From assembly GCA_033439765.1 (NCBI GenBank), contig JAULSN010000009.1:868001-932000 (forward strand): a stretch of 64,000 bases of DNA, written 5' to 3'. Source of the DNA: Lasiosphaeria ovina (Eukaryota > Ascomycota > Sordariomycetes > Sordariales > Lasiosphaeriaceae). The position numbers and the translations under genes are program-made. Positions 44,947 to 55,799 of the stretch are shown piece by piece (position 1 is the stretch's first letter; every line of letters starts with the position of its first letter). The notes under the pieces were generated by a model. The model was not told the origin of the DNA, made no database searches, and was given only the letters and a program-made list of their open reading frames with translations.

Positions 44947-45798
44947 ATGTCCCACTGGCTTCGAAATCTCTGGGAGAGGTCGACACAAAGGTCGACAAAA
45001 AGGTCGACAGAAAGGTCGACACAAAGGTCGACAGAAAGATCGACAGAAAGGTTGACAGAAAGGTGGACAGAAAGATCGACAGAAAGGTTGACAGAAATGT
45101 CGACAAGAAGACAGGGAAAGGCCGTTGTGCACCCGAAGACACCCCCATTGGAGAACCCTCTTGCTCCCAGGACAGACCTGCCGCCGTATCACAAACATCT
45201 GGACCTTGCCGACCCTCTTGCATGCATCAACGCCATCACAACCGCCATCACAACCGCCGCTGCCGGCTCGCCTACCTCTCAGGTGCCCGCTGTCACCAAC
45301 GCAATCGTTACCGTCATTAAAGACAGTGCCTTCTTTGTGGCCGACCGATCAATTGGGGCGGCCCCAACCGTTGTCGCTGCTGCCATTGCCACGGCAATCG
45401 CTAACATTGCCAACAGCTCTGCGACGGCGGCCTTTGCCACCACTCAGGTAGAGGCGAGCCACCAGCGTTTTACCATGGGCATTGCCTTAAGTTGCGGTCA
45501 TCTCGCAACTCACCTCCCGACAAGCACCTACCGACCACTGTGCGTGGTGGACATAGTCGCGCCCACGTACAGAGTCCTTGACGGAGAGATAATGGCAGTC
45601 GTGTCGGCCGCATCGGCACTTGCTGTCGCTTCCGCTATCGACAGCGCCGTCACGAGTGTCACTATGGCTGTTGCTGCCGCCGCCGATAGGCCCGGAGGTT
45701 GCATGCGGGCCACCGCCAACGCGTACGCGGAGCATGCCTCTCGCATTGCTCGTGTCTTCGTCGACGCCGTCAACGATCTGACCGTCAAATCCTGTTAA
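44947..45798 (+). CDS. Hypothetical protein with RST-x tetrapeptide repeats, 283 aa
   Basis: ATG at 44,947 (context GACAAAATGTCC) is preferred over the upstream in-frame ATG at 44,725, because the TATA-like box lies between them. The N-terminus [10 protein letters not shown] is followed by about eleven [12 protein letters not shown] tetrapeptides encoded by a 12-bp minisatellite. Next come a Pro-rich linker and a long Ala/Thr/Val-rich region with helical periodicity ([40 protein letters not shown]). It ends [13 protein letters not shown]. The repeat is highly basic and acidic in alternation. No signal peptide or known domain. The frame is uninterrupted for 284 codons, which supports a real gene. 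Confidence 0.6.
   Translation: MSHWLRNLWERSTQRSTKRSTERSTQRSTERSTERLTERWTERSTERLTEMSTRRQGKAVVHPKTPPLENPLAPRTDLPPYHKHLDLADPLACINAITTAITTAAAGSPTSQVPAVTNAIVTVIKDSAFFVADRSIGAAPTVVAAAIATAIANIANSSATAAFATTQVEASHQRFTMGIALSCGHLATHLPTSTYRPLCVVDIVAPTYRVLDGEIMAVVSAASALAVASAIDSAVTSVTMAVAAAADRPGGCMRATANAYAEHASRIARVFVDAVNDLTVKSC
44975..45108 (+). repeat. 12-bp minisatellite, about 11 copies, in frame
   Basis: Unit AGGTCGACAGAA with variants (AGATCGACAGAA, AGGTTGACAGAA, AGGTGGACAGAA, AGGTCGACACAA). Because the unit is a multiple of three, copy number can vary without frameshift in the 44,947-45,798 gene. Confidence 0.9.
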
Positions 45799-47360
45799 GC
45801 CCACCTCAACACGATCGCAACACCTTTGTCGCAAATCCCGTCTTGGGCTGAACCAGGGACATCTTCGCTACCCCATACGTCGCCTTTCTCCCAACCATAT
45901 TTCACCTCCCCCGAAGAAGACTCAACGTCCCCAATCATTCATTCAGCGGCACTCGAGCTAAGGGCTCCAACCACACCAAGCAAATCAGCATATCGTCCAT
46001 GAAGCTGTACTTCCCCGTTCTGCATGCTCGAATTCCTGTTCCTTCCGATACTCTATGTCACCGGTTGGCACACCGCACCACGATGTTCTCAGCAAAAATT
46101 CGTCATCCTGTTCTGGCGCTTGATTCCGTGCTCTCCAGCTGCTCATTGGCTCAAAGTGTCGGCCAAGCAATACAATGGTCAGTCGCATCTATTAGCTCCG
46201 ACTTGATCCTCCAGTGCTGACTTAATATCGCGAAATAGGCCGAGTGCCTCTCCATTCACCAGGGATGACGACTGTATGATCACCACCGCAGCGGAACCCC
46301 CTGCTACAACTGCCTGAACCATTCTTCCATTCAGCTCGTCGTCATACAAGCCGCCATTGCCGTCGCCATATGTGGAACAGCCTGGCTGATTCCAATACAC
46401 TCGTCTGGCCCGGTGAGTCTTCGGTCTCTGTAGCGTTGTTAGCGTATGTGCGTGCGTGGTGTCTTCTGGTCAATCTTTGCACCATCCATTCTTGTCCAAG
46501 CCTAGGCTTGTGGTTTCTTGCACCCTCAATTTTCTTCGCACCGGCTCGTCGTTAAGCCCTTGATCTCGTGCGGTTTCGGTCATGGTCGTTCATTGGGGCC
46601 CAGGAGGAGACCGGCTTCGAACCGCTCTCGCGAGAGACTGCCATCTGTGAGTGCCCGCCTACCTTCGAGGTGTAAGGGTAACACTTGGCTGGAAATTTTA
46701 CATGAAGCTGACATCATGGCCATGAAAGCTCGGCCTCAGCTGTTCGACGTAATCTCCGGGTCAACGGGATGTGGCACTACTGAGGACGCAGAATCACGCA
46801 CGTCCAGCGCGAGACCGATGTACCGCCGCCTCCTCACAGCCAGGTCGACATCCACAGGGGCATACCATCGATGTCAAGTTCAGGCTGACCTTCGACCAAA
46901 GCTCTCCCCTTCATGTAGCCGTCAAACAAGCACTGGGTTCGAAAACGGACAGTGCCCTGGAGCTGCCACAGGAGCGTAACCGCCACGGTAGCGTCGACTT
47001 CATGTTTCTCAAGAGTGGCAACATGTCAAACTACGGGCTTGGGTTGCTACCCACAACCACCCCCTCGCAGCGTCTCTCTTCTGGGGTTGACTGCCCTCCA
47101 CTTGGTCAACCAAATCATGCTGCGGACGGAGCTCAGCAAACAAGTTCTAAGTCGCCATGGCCGGGACACAATTTGAGTTTAGCTCAACGTCTCAACCAGC
47201 CCGCCATCTCCGATTTCCACTTGAGCAGTTGCGAATAGATACATTATAATGTCGATTATCATCCTATATTCCATCGTTCGTTCGTGGCTTAAAGGTCCTG
47301 CGCCGTACGCCCAACCGTTACATATCTCCCCGATCACGGTACTTAATTGTCGTCCCCGCT
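45799..47360. other. Unassigned, possible broken gene
   Basis: Two overlapping plus-strand frames (46,518-46,979 and 46,771-47,238) contain protein-like parts (GNTWLEILHEADIMAMKARP; GHTIDVKFRLTFDQSSPLHV; GSVDFMFLKSGNMSNYGLGL) in different registers. That pattern fits a frameshifted gene, but I recognise no family. Confidence 0.3.
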
Positions 47361-47705
47361 ATGTGTCTGACCACCTTTGCGCGACTTGATTGGCCAGTCC
47401 GGCGATTGTCCGGGCACTATATTGGATCCATCTTGCAATACTGTTTGACTGTGTTTAAGGAAATAACCATCATGCCACAAGGTACTGCTGCATTCCCTTC
47501 AACCTTGTTGATAGGCGGAAAAGCGATGGAAGTTGCGGAGATTACCCAAACCTCCTCTATCCTTTGGCTTGTAAGGTTCATGAAAGGCGCGATCGAAATG
47601 TTAGGGGATGACGACAAACCCCCACCACCGCTATTCGCCAATTTTGGGAGGCAGATCTTCTTGGAACAATTCAACCATTCTTACCCCATCGTTTCTCAAT
47701 GGTAG
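47361..47705 (+). CDS. Hypothetical 114-aa frame, doubtful
   Basis: An open frame starting MCLTTFARLDWPVRR and ending NFGRQIFLEQFNHSYPIVSQ. Its 3' part (47,604-47,703) is repeated, diverged and out of frame context, at 48,288-48,387, so it is probably repeat-derived. No domain recognised. Confidence 0.2.
   Translation: MCLTTFARLDWPVRRLSGHYIGSILQYCLTVFKEITIMPQGTAAFPSTLLIGGKAMEVAEITQTSSILWLVRFMKGAIEMLGDDDKPPPPLFANFGRQIFLEQFNHSYPIVSQW
47604..47703 (+). repeat. Diverged direct repeat, copy 1
   Basis: Shares with 48,288-48,387 GATGA(C/T)GACAAA, CACCACC, ATTTTG, CAGAT(C/A)TT(C/T)TTGGAACAAT and CCATTCTTA. Confidence 0.6.
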
Positions 47706-48068
47706 ACAATACCGGATGCATCGATGGCTCCAACCCATCGAGCCGGCAAGTCATGACCTGACCTCTAGTCATCGTCCTCGCCTTCACCTCCAATTTCTTG
47801 CACCGCGCGAGAGTCAGAATGTCAATTCTGCCACAATTCTCCCGGTCGCTGCCGAAATCTGCCACCTCACACCTTCGGTCTGTGTCTTCCCGCCTTCCCT
47901 CAAGATAATGATTGAGAGCATCTCCTCCATTCCCCTTCTACGCTACTCGACTCTCATCTCGTTTCCTTCGGTTCTTGTACGGTGTACGTACTTTTTCTCT
48001 TGGAGTTTTCGGTAAATCTGGTCGGTTAGCGCTGAGCCCGTGGCGGTAATTCTCTTTGTTTCGGTATA

Positions 48069-48094
48069 TCCACCCCCCCCACCCCCCCCCCCCT
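48069..48094 (+). repeat. Poly-C tract
   Basis: Near-continuous run of C interrupted by single A bases. Minus-strand frames with Gly runs across it are artefacts. Confidence 0.8.
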
Positions 48095-48287
48095 TTGACG
48101 GTTGCGGCTCGAATGCAAAGAGAAATGGACATACACTTGGTTTGGAAGAGTTGGGCACAAGAAAAATGGTCATGGGCAGAGATAGGCAGATTTAGGCAGA
48201 GGCACAGAGGTGATGGGCATGCGACGGGGTCGTCGCACTTCTTCTTCCCCCCCCGGAATGTTGTGAGGGCCACGATAGGGTAGGTCA

Positions 48288-48387
48288 GAGGATGATGACA
48301 AAATCAACACCACCAATGTTTGGCGAGATTTTGTCAGCCAGATATTTTTGGAACAATCCAGCCATTCTTAACCATTATCTCTTCAGG
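48288..48387 (+). repeat. Diverged direct repeat, copy 2
   Basis: Counterpart of 47,604-47,703 in the same orientation. Confidence 0.6.
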
Positions 48388-49059
48388 CTTCGTGGCGATA
48401 CCCTGAGATATTATCGCAGAAGATGGCGAGGTAGGAGAGTGAAGCTCTAGGCGGTGACTCGGGGGTTTGTCTCGGTGTGAGGATGCGGTCCCGAACTAGG
48501 CTGGGTTTTTCCATCTCGGATTCCGGCTTCGAAAGCCCTGGCTGGGGAGATGAGATGAGAGTTGGATCGAAATTCAAATATTAAATGCTAAAAGATGAAT
48601 CAATAGTCATTTTGTGGCATATCTCATAATGATGCAGCCCAGCCCGTCCATAAGTGATGCAGAGGCATCGCAGAAAACCCATCCTCGGTGGCCTATATAC
48701 CATACCACCACTTCTGGTGGTAGATAGGTTTTCTTCTTAATACTATAATGGAGCATTTGTTTTCCCAGACCGACGGTGCTAGATAGCTGTGTATATTTCA
48801 GCCTGGTTCTTGATATGGAAGATCCCTCACCCCGGGGAGTTAGGTACTACGACTGCGTACTACGATAACGAGCGAACGTAAAACCCGCTTATTATGGCGA
48901 GCCCTAGCGACAATCCCAGCAAGTGATAGAGCCAGGGTGTTTAACATATATCACACCATAGTACGCGGCTCAGATAACGGGCGCCGGTCCAAAAATTCGC
49001 AGTCCTAACTGTCAAGACTACTACACTGCACAGGAAACGCAAACCCATTGCCGCCACCA
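48388..49059. other. No gene recognised
   Basis: Short frames only. The sequence has ordinary CA/TG content. Confidence 0.4.
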
Positions 49060-49443
49060 CTAGGCACCACCCTCACCAGCAGCAGCCGACGCCTCGGCCG
49101 AAACAACTCGGCGCCTCACCGACGCATCCAGGGCCGCAATAACATTGCCGGCGTCGTCCCTGGACTGCGCCCGGCCCTTCATTGTGGACCTGAGGTCCCT
49201 GACCTCCATCTCGGCCTCTTTGGCCTTGATCCCGGCCTCCACAGCCCTCGTCACGAGCTCCACGGCCATCGGCAAGACCTGGCCGAACCTCCTCTCGGCC
49301 AGCTCGGCCCTGGCCTCCAGGTCGCGAGCCTGTTTTTTCGCCTTTCGGCGCTCCAGCCAGCAAATGCTAAGAGTAAGCACAATGCTCACCACGCCCAAGG
49401 CCACCCCGAGCCAGGTCCTAGCATCCGCTAGTGTGATCGTCAT
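49060..49443 (-). CDS. Small membrane-anchored coiled-coil protein, 127 aa
   Basis: Starting at ATG 49,443-49,441 the protein reads MTITLADARTWLGVALGVVS and has one hydrophobic segment at about residues 11-28 (WLGVALGVVSIVLTLSIC). A charged WLERRKAKKQARDLEARAEL stretch then begins a coiled coil to about residue 90. It ends in an Ala-rich tail. This is the layout of a single-pass, N-terminally anchored fungal protein of unknown function. Just upstream on the same strand are GCTAAC and a TTTGCAG acceptor-like site, so an intron in the leader, or an upstream exon extending the protein (the frame stays open with Thr/Lys codons), is possible. The frame is intact. The opposite strand is also open but has no such organised features. 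Confidence 0.5.
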   Translation of the reverse strand: MTITLADARTWLGVALGVVSIVLTLSICWLERRKAKKQARDLEARAELAERRFGQVLPMAVELVTRAVEAGIKAKEAEMEVRDLRSTMKGRAQSRDDAGNVIAALDASVRRRVVSAEASAAAGEGGA

Positions 49444-51316
49444 CTTCGTTGTCGTCTTCGTCGTTGTCTTCGTTCTGCAAATGTTAGCGAATGCACGCGC
49501 GTGGTGCTGCCTAACCCTCCAAAGGTTTTCTTAGAGGGCTGGGACGGCAGGTCTTTATGCTCGATCTTTTCTCCCCGCCCATTGCCTATTCTTTCCTATT
49601 TGATCTTGAATAATACGGGAAGGAAGTAGGTAAGAACTTATCGGATGTATGTTATCCATGTTTGACAGGAATCGCGCCTTCCCATATACGACACGTGGGG
49701 AGGCAGGTATACATCGAATCTCGTCTGGTAGAATCGTAACTTCCCATCTCTACCAGGCGGATCGCTGCGTTTCTAACCCGTCAGGCGAGACGGACACCGG
49801 TTGCGATTACGAGAAGTCCCCCTCGCCGCCCCTCGGGTCCTCAACTCTGTGGGTAGCGCCTGGTCGAATTCTTCCTCTCTGTCTTTTCTTTTTCTTCTTT
49901 AGCTTTCAATTAACGCTTTTGGATCCACGCTTCGCGCAGTCATCTCGCACATAGGTGCCACTGCATCCTTGATAACCTCTTCAACGGCCAAAAGCTTCTT
50001 TCTTTTCCTACGCAAGCACCTGGCCGTCGGCCGTACCGGGACCGCACGCGAAAGCAGCGGCGTTTTCAACGACTTTGTAGAGCTCAAGAAAAAAAGACAA
50101 GAGAGCGGACTCGGCGCCTTGGAATACAGTAAAAATAGCTCCAGCGCCTGACGGCCGAATAAACCAGTTCGCTTGGAAGGACAATGCCTTGGCCCTCTTT
50201 TGTTCTACTGTTCTGGCTGGCGATGAAGAGTGGTTGCTTCGTTGGCGAAAGAAACCACAAGCAAAGACCGCCAAGGTCTTTTTTGGTGACGTGTGGAGCA
50301 AAGAGGTCCCTGTGCCTGTCTTTGGTGATCCTCTTCAACTACCTTAAAGGTGGTTTTGATGGAAGGACTCAACTGCGCGCTCAGAATACGTGGACTCACA
50401 GTATTCGAAGAAGCAGGCACTGACTGGGCTCTTTTTCTTTTTTGGAGTTTTTACTTGAGGTTGCTGTTGTGGATAGCTTCTATCTACAACGGCATTTTTC
50501 TGGCCCTCTGAAGTGGTCGCGCTCCCTCAACCTGGCTGACTGGAAGAGGGAGATTTACACGGCTTGTTCCAAGAATACGGCGCTGTGAGCCACGCTCTCG
50601 AAAGGAGGTTTTCTTCTAATGATGAGGCTCTCTCGCAACGAGGGTCCCTGTACAACAAACATCACAGAGTAAACAGAGGCAAAAAAGTTTGACTGTCAGG
50701 CCTGCCGAGGGAGGTCCTGGAAAGGCCATGCAACCGCCCTGCGTGGCCTGGTTCCCTTATTACAAACTGTGGCTCTGGACAGCCTCAGCGGTCGGCAGCG
50801 CAAGACAACACTCTGTAATACTGATATGTGCTGGTACAAGTGGCACACTGAAGATTAGGTGCAAGTATTGACTTTTGCTTGTATCTGTATAATGTCACAT
50901 ACAACGGCATATAAAAATAGGACCAAAAAGGTGGTTCTATTAGGAAGAAGAAAGGAAGGTAGGCATGCCCTGCATAACCTACTTTTATGTGGTGTTCAGG
51001 TCATAATAACCTAGGCCGTAGGCGGGCTAGCATATACCGCCACCTACGTAGCACCCGCACGTTCGACACACCCCCTCAGGACTAGCCGACAGGGTAGTCA
51101 TAAAGCTCAACCTAGTCACATTTTACGTGCTGGTGATACTTTTCATGGTGTTGAGGGCTCCTTCCCTTTCCACGTCTGCTTTGTCTTCATGATCCTGCCC
51201 TGTTGGTCCTTATTCGGACCTTCTGTTGGACCCTGTTGTCCTTCCTTCCTTCCTTCCGTGAGGCCCTCATAGGCCTTTATGTTGTTGATCCTTCTGTCAA
51301 TGCTGAGGTTGTTCGA
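49444..51316. other. Unassigned, several short open frames
   Basis: Minus-strand frames at 50,338-50,008 share protein-like stretches in two registers (ALSFQANWFIRPSGAGAIFT; ESALLSFFLELYKVVENAAA), possibly one broken gene. A family could not be recognised. 50,430-51,140 holds nothing convincing. Confidence 0.25.
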
Positions 51317-51458
51317 GTTGTAGCTCCCTGAGTGGCTCATGCCTGCGGTCTTTCCGGCTCAGGGGCTCATGTACGTAAGTTGGTAAAATATGTTGTGGCT
51401 CTGTGGCTCCCTGAGTGGCTCGTGCCTGCGGTCTTCCCGGCTCAGGGGCTCATGCTCA
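51317..51458 (+). repeat. Tandem duplication of about 60 bp, 2 copies
   Basis: CTCCCTGAGTGGCTC(A/G)TGCC, TGCGGTCTT(T/C)CCGGCTCAGG and GGCTCATG occur twice, at 51,325-51,371 and 51,408-51,455, with a short spacer. Confidence 0.8.
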
Positions 51459-51479
51459 TGATAAACATATTATTATTAG

Positions 51480-53430
51480 GTAGGCAGGAATCTTGCGTGC
51501 CGTAGGCATGCCCTGCTGGCCAGGTCTGTCCCCTCTGAGCGCAGCATCTTCCTGCTCAGGGACTCCCTAAGTAGAGAAGCTTCTTACTTCCTTACTAGCC
51601 GGGCATACCCAGGTGTTGAATGCTAGCAGCTGCCAGGCTCACTTTGAGGCTCACAGGCAGTTGCAGTCAGTCCGTCAGGGACGACGATGATGAATGTGAT
51701 GAATGATTAGGGCGGCATGCCCGGGAGCACCCCGGAGCGTAATGCCTGTCTAGTATGTTGATGTATGCCCGGGGCTGCGCCTTCCGGGACTTTGAAGCAG
51801 TGGGGATGAATTTATTAAGGCCGAGTTCGTAACGGCGGTAATCGTCGTTGTACACCGCACATAGCGCTACCATGAGCTGGTGCGTGTTGAATAGGACGGC
51901 GGGCCCGGGGCTCGGCCTTCCGGGACTCGGAGCCGTATAATGCGGCGAGGAAGATGACATGTTGAGAGCCTCATGCCCTCTGTTGTTGTACTGCGGGTGG
52001 CTTCTGCCAACCTCTCTCACCCTCCCAGCGAAAATAAGGTGGCATATGCGCCTTACTCGCCGAGTAGTGACGGCAGGCCCGGGGCTTGTAGCCGTGAAGG
52101 TTGATGTGTGAGGGCAAGGTATGTTGACGTGCACTCTGTTGGAAAGGCCGGCAGCCTGCATTCTGTGTGCCGGCTGCGTACCCTCGGCGGGTGCCGAGCC
52201 TATGTGAGGGCTTCATGCCCTCTCACCCCCCGAGCGAAATTGAGGTGAGTTAATGTGATGATAGCTTCATGCCCTCTGCGTGCCAGTTGAGAGCCCTCAG
52301 GCGGTCCGTAATGCAGCCCGGCTAGTGATGATGTTGACTTCGGCTTGCTCAGCTCAGGGGATTCCACCCTGGCCAACACCCCCTCGGCTTCGAAGGTCCG
52401 GCATGAAGAAGCCGTATTTAGCTGGGGGATGTGTGTTCAGAGCGGCATGGCTGGCTCACAGGGCGGCCTAGCCTGCGGTGTGCCTTGAATGCGGTTCCGC
52501 TGCGTGCCACTTGCATGCCCGCAATGCTCACAGGGCGGCATGGCTTGGTGTTTTGTGTTGGCCTGGGTCCTAGAGAAAGGTCCTGACAGGTGCCTGCAAA
52601 TTGAGCCGGGCCGTCAGGTATATTGACAGGTGTGTTGATAGGTGCGCTGGCGGCTGATAGGGAGGATTGATAGCTGTTGCCAGTCCGTCAGAAACGTTGT
52701 TAGAAGTAGGTTGACGGCGCCAACAGGCCACAACAGATGTGTGTGTGCCGTAGATGTGGCGACGGTATTCCCGGCGGCTGCCGGGACTTGATGCCGTACA
52801 CAGGGCGGCATACCCGGGACTCGTGGTGTGAGTCAGCCGTATATGCGCGGCGTGGTTGCTTGATGAAGACGGCGAACCCGGGGCCGGCAGTGGTGCGCTG
52901 CGGCCGCGGCAGGTGAGGAATGTGTGCCCGGGGTCTCCGTGCCCTAGGCACGGCGCCGGTGAAACGTCTTCGTGCCTGAGAGTCAGCTGTGTGGCGGCAT
53001 TACTGTGGGCCAGTTGCTTGGTAACGGCGAGCCCGGGGCTGTGCCTGCCGGGGCTTAAGACCGTATAATTGATGTATGCCCGCGTTGCTTGCAGGGCGGC
53101 ATGTGTGCGTGCCGGCAGCTGGTGCGCTGCGGCCGCGGCTGCGCGGCACATCCTTTGCGTGCCGGCTGCGTGCCCTCGGCGGGTAATGTGCTTTGTTGCC
53201 TGCCCGTGATCTTCACAAGGCGCCATGCCCGGGGCATGCCCTCGGCGCGTGTACGCCTCGGTTCGGTCACTCGGCGTGCCGGCGGCATGCCCGGGGCGAT
53301 GTGGTCTTTTGACTGCACCGTAGGTATGCCCTCATGTAGGCATCCTGTTGCCTGCCCGCATTCTTTGCAGGGCGGCGTGCCCGGGGTAATGCCTTCTGGG
53401 ACTTGAGTGTATTGCCTGCCCGTGATCTGC
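51480..53430. repeat. Large GC-rich CATGCCC repeat region
   Basis: Two kilobases in which GGCGGCATGCCCGGGGC, TGCCGGGACTTGAAGCCGTA, GGGCGGCAT and TCATGCCCTC-type motifs recur at irregular spacing. It is the same family as in the core of the 2,303-3,691 element. All six frames have medium-length open stretches, none with a known domain; I treat them as products of the repeat. Confidence 0.65.
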
Positions 53431-53706
53431 ATAGGGCGGCGTGCCTATTAGGCAAGTTGGCCATGTCAACACAATGCCTCTCTTCTTGTCCGACCTTCTG
53501 TACAGTCTCCTGACCAGGGAGCAACATGAAGGCGTCGTGCCCTCTGTCGGCTACGACGGCGTGCAAGGAGGTCATTGCTCCGGCACGCCCGGGGACCGTC
53601 ACAGGTCTGAAGAGCCCCAACCGGAGGTCAGGCTGGGCTGCCGTTCAATTGAGCGGCAGCATTTTGCGGGGACCGGCCGGTCTTCACTGACCCGGCCGGA
53701 GGCGTG

Positions 53707-53830
53707 TTGCATCGATGCGCGCTGGTCGCGATCCAAGTACTGCACCATAGTAAAAGACATACGAGCAGTACCATGGACCGAGGGCTTTCGATTGAGCTGC
53801 TTTTTGCCTCTGAGGAGGGCGTATTGGTGG
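53707..53830 (+). repeat. 124-bp direct repeat, left copy
   Basis: Matches 56,405-56,528 in the same orientation without gaps. Both share GGTCGCGATCCAAG, ACTGCACCATAGTAAAA, CATACGAGCAGTAC and GGGCTTTCGATTGAGCTG. The two copies flank the block of host-gene fragments. Confidence 0.85.
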
Positions 53831-54330
53831 CTCGAATGCAGGAATTGTTCAATTGTTGGATGGCGCGCGCACGTCAAAAGGGGAAATAAGCTGTGCTCCA
53901 AGATTCACCCCGAGGCAAATAGCCAGTCGGCAAGTGTCTCATTAGTTAAGGGCAACGCAAGTGCAAGTATTTCAACAACTGCAGAAACTTGTCCGGATCG
54001 GAACCACGGCCGCCGCCACCAACAACGTTGCGCCATAGTCCACGATGCCGTTTCAGCAATGCCGGACCATGAGCCGACAACACCCCTTCCGCCTCCATGT
54101 TAGAGCGCCTCGTTGTTTCGTGGGAGGGAGGGAGGAAGGATGCGGGCACAGACACATGCACACACACACCTTACCAGGCATCCAGAGTTTCAACTCCGGG
54201 TTCGCCTCATGCAAGATGGTCGTCCCTTTGAGCGGCCCAGTTTTGTCCCGGGATTTTCACGCGAATTGCTAATCTCTTCCTCTTCGTCCGCCCGGTTTCT
54301 ACCCCTTACCTGCCTGGTTGAGCGTCAGCC

Positions 54331-54605
54331 ATGTCGGTCTTCACGTTCGACCCAATTCCCCCCCCCAATGGTCGCCTCCCCGTGGCTGAAGCCAGCAGAT
54401 CCCGGCAAAGGTCCAGTTGTTTCCGTGCCGTCTGCGTCGCGGAAATGGGCAGTGGAGAGCCAGGCCTGTTGTCAGACTACGGCGTTACCAAAGTCGGGCC
54501 GAGCCTCAAGACGGGCCAACCGAGTATAAGCTTCACTTACTTCTAAGTCCCAGGAGAAGCTACGAACGCACCAGCACCGCCAAGCGCATATCTAGGTCAA
54601 CGTAG
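54331..54605 (+). pseudogene. GTP-binding protein (GTPBP1/2-like) N-terminal fragment
   Basis: ATG at 54,331 gives MSVFTFDPIPPP. After a C-run the sense continues in a second frame (MVASPWLKPADPGKGPVVSV) and then a third (AEPQDGPTEYKLHLLLSPRR, SYERTSTAKRI). The last segment resembles a hallmark near the N-terminus of the fungal GTPBP1/2-like family as I remember it. The G domain is absent. Two frameshifts and truncation at about 54,605 make it a scrap. Confidence in the family name is moderate. Confidence 0.5.
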
Positions 54606-55321
54606 TCTCGCCCGCCTCCCTAACCACTTTGCAGCAAGCAGACCGAAAGGGAGCCTTGCTGTGGATATCGTATTGATGAGATAAATCCCGTATCGAGCCG
54701 GCAGGACAGAATCTGTCTCGCGTAGGACAATTGCTGGCGGGCACCAAGGCAAAACAGAGTTGCAGATACGGTGGGCTGCGCGCCAAAACTCAATTGGCAT
54801 CGGTGGAGGGTGCCGAAGCTATCGCTGGTTCTCGCACCGTCTGCCGTCGACCAACTCTTCCTTTCGCCCCCTGACGTCGGCGGCCACGTACGGAATATGT
54901 TTTGGCGATGACCAAATGCGCAGTACCAAGTAGTGTTGCTGCGAGGTGAAGAAAGTATGCAGCAATGGAGATACTCGCAGGGTCGTCTGGTGTTCCTGAG
55001 CTGGGGGTGGGCAGCAGGGGGAGGGGGGAGGAGAAATGGGATGCGATAACGCGCAAGTATTATCTTGGTTATTCGACCGTTGTGGCGCGCGTTAGAGAAA
55101 GGTGGGTGGGGAGCGGCCTTTTTGCGCGCAAGCACTGACAGCCCAGGCAGGAAAGAGCGAGGGGAGTGAACTAGGGGGTGGGCGTTCTTGGGACGGCTTC
55201 TGCCCACAAGCCCGGTGTCTTGGTCAAAGCTAGCACCCGTCTTGGTGGGGTCGTCAACCATATCGATCCAGACCCGCCAGACCCGTATGGAATGTTTGTG
55301 CTTTAGTTCAAGACAAGGCAG
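54606..55321. other. Unassigned part of the gene-fragment block
   Basis: Minus-strand frames are open for long stretches (SISIAAYFLHLAATLLGTAH; KHKHSIRVWRVWIDMVDD) and may contain more host-gene scraps, but I recognise none. Confidence 0.3.
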
Positions 55322-55480
55322 GTGGTCGTGAAGAGAAATGCTCCACCACCACCACCACCACCACCTCCGCCGCCGCCGCCCCACGGTGACACCCCCAGGA
55401 CGACAGCTGGTGGCTCCGGTCTGCCTCCGGGCAAATACGACATCTACATCTTCGTCATAGCGCAGCACTCGGCCGGCTTG
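55322..55480 (+). pseudogene. N-terminal fragment of a proline-rich conserved fungal protein
   Basis: The frame has a run of Pro codons (CCACCA/CCGCCG repeat, 55,342-55,381), then HGDTPRTTAGGSGLPPGKYD and IYIFVIAQHSAGLGHL. The LPPGxYDIFxIxxHSAGxG segment is one I associate with a conserved fungal family of unknown function, near its N-terminus. It stops matching at about 55,480, exactly where the kinase fragment on the other strand begins. Confidence 0.4.
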
Positions 55481-55483
55481 GGC

Positions 55484-55645
55484 CACCTCGCCCTGCGTTC
55501 CCGTTCCCTCTAGGTCTCTTGCTCGGTAGACGTTGCTGAAGGCGCCGTCGCCCATCATCTCAACGAGTTCCCACCTCTCGAGGCCGGGACATCTGGGAAA
55601 CGTGCTCCGAGCGTATTTTACTGGTTGAGAGGCAAGGGCGTAGCT
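55484..55645 (-). pseudogene. Ser/Thr kinase (srk1/RCK2-like) N-terminal fragment
   Basis: The minus strand reads STFPRCPGLERWELVEMMGD and GAFSNVYRARDLEG, ending at GEVA. This is the entry into a protein kinase domain: the glycine-rich loop GDGAFSNV followed by the strand leading to the VAIK lysine, which is cut off. The wording matches fungal calcium/calmodulin-type kinases of the srk1/RCK2 group. Only about 50 residues are present. It lies back to back with the dehydrogenase fragment on the plus strand. Confidence 0.7.
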
Positions 55646-55652
55646 TCTCAAA

Positions 55653-55766
55653 TTGGGCAACACGCTGATCCTAAAGCCATCGGAGCGCGATCCCGGCGCT
55701 GCCGTGATCCTGGCCGAGCTCTGCCAGAAGGCCGGCTTCCCCAGCGGCGTGGTCAACGTGGTGCAC
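55653..55766 (+). pseudogene. Methylmalonate-semialdehyde dehydrogenase fragment
   Basis: The frame reads [37 protein letters not shown] and then loses the family. This is the NAD-binding segment KPSERxP...G(F/V)PxGVxNVVHG of the aldehyde dehydrogenase superfamily; the SERDPGAA form is characteristic of methylmalonate-semialdehyde dehydrogenase (ALDH6), a mitochondrial enzyme of valine breakdown. 37 residues only, from the middle of the enzyme. Confidence 0.75.
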
Positions 55767-55799
55767 CGTGCCAACGATGGATTTTCGTTGCCAGAGACA

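Noticed and set aside
44765..45223. Minus-strand frames with repeated Phe/Leu/Ser peptides
   Set aside because: They are antisense to the 12-bp minisatellite of the 44,947-45,798 gene.
52570..53432. Frames of 218 and 125 codons in the CATGCCC region
   Set aside because: All frames stay open in this GC-rich repeat; none has a recognisable domain.
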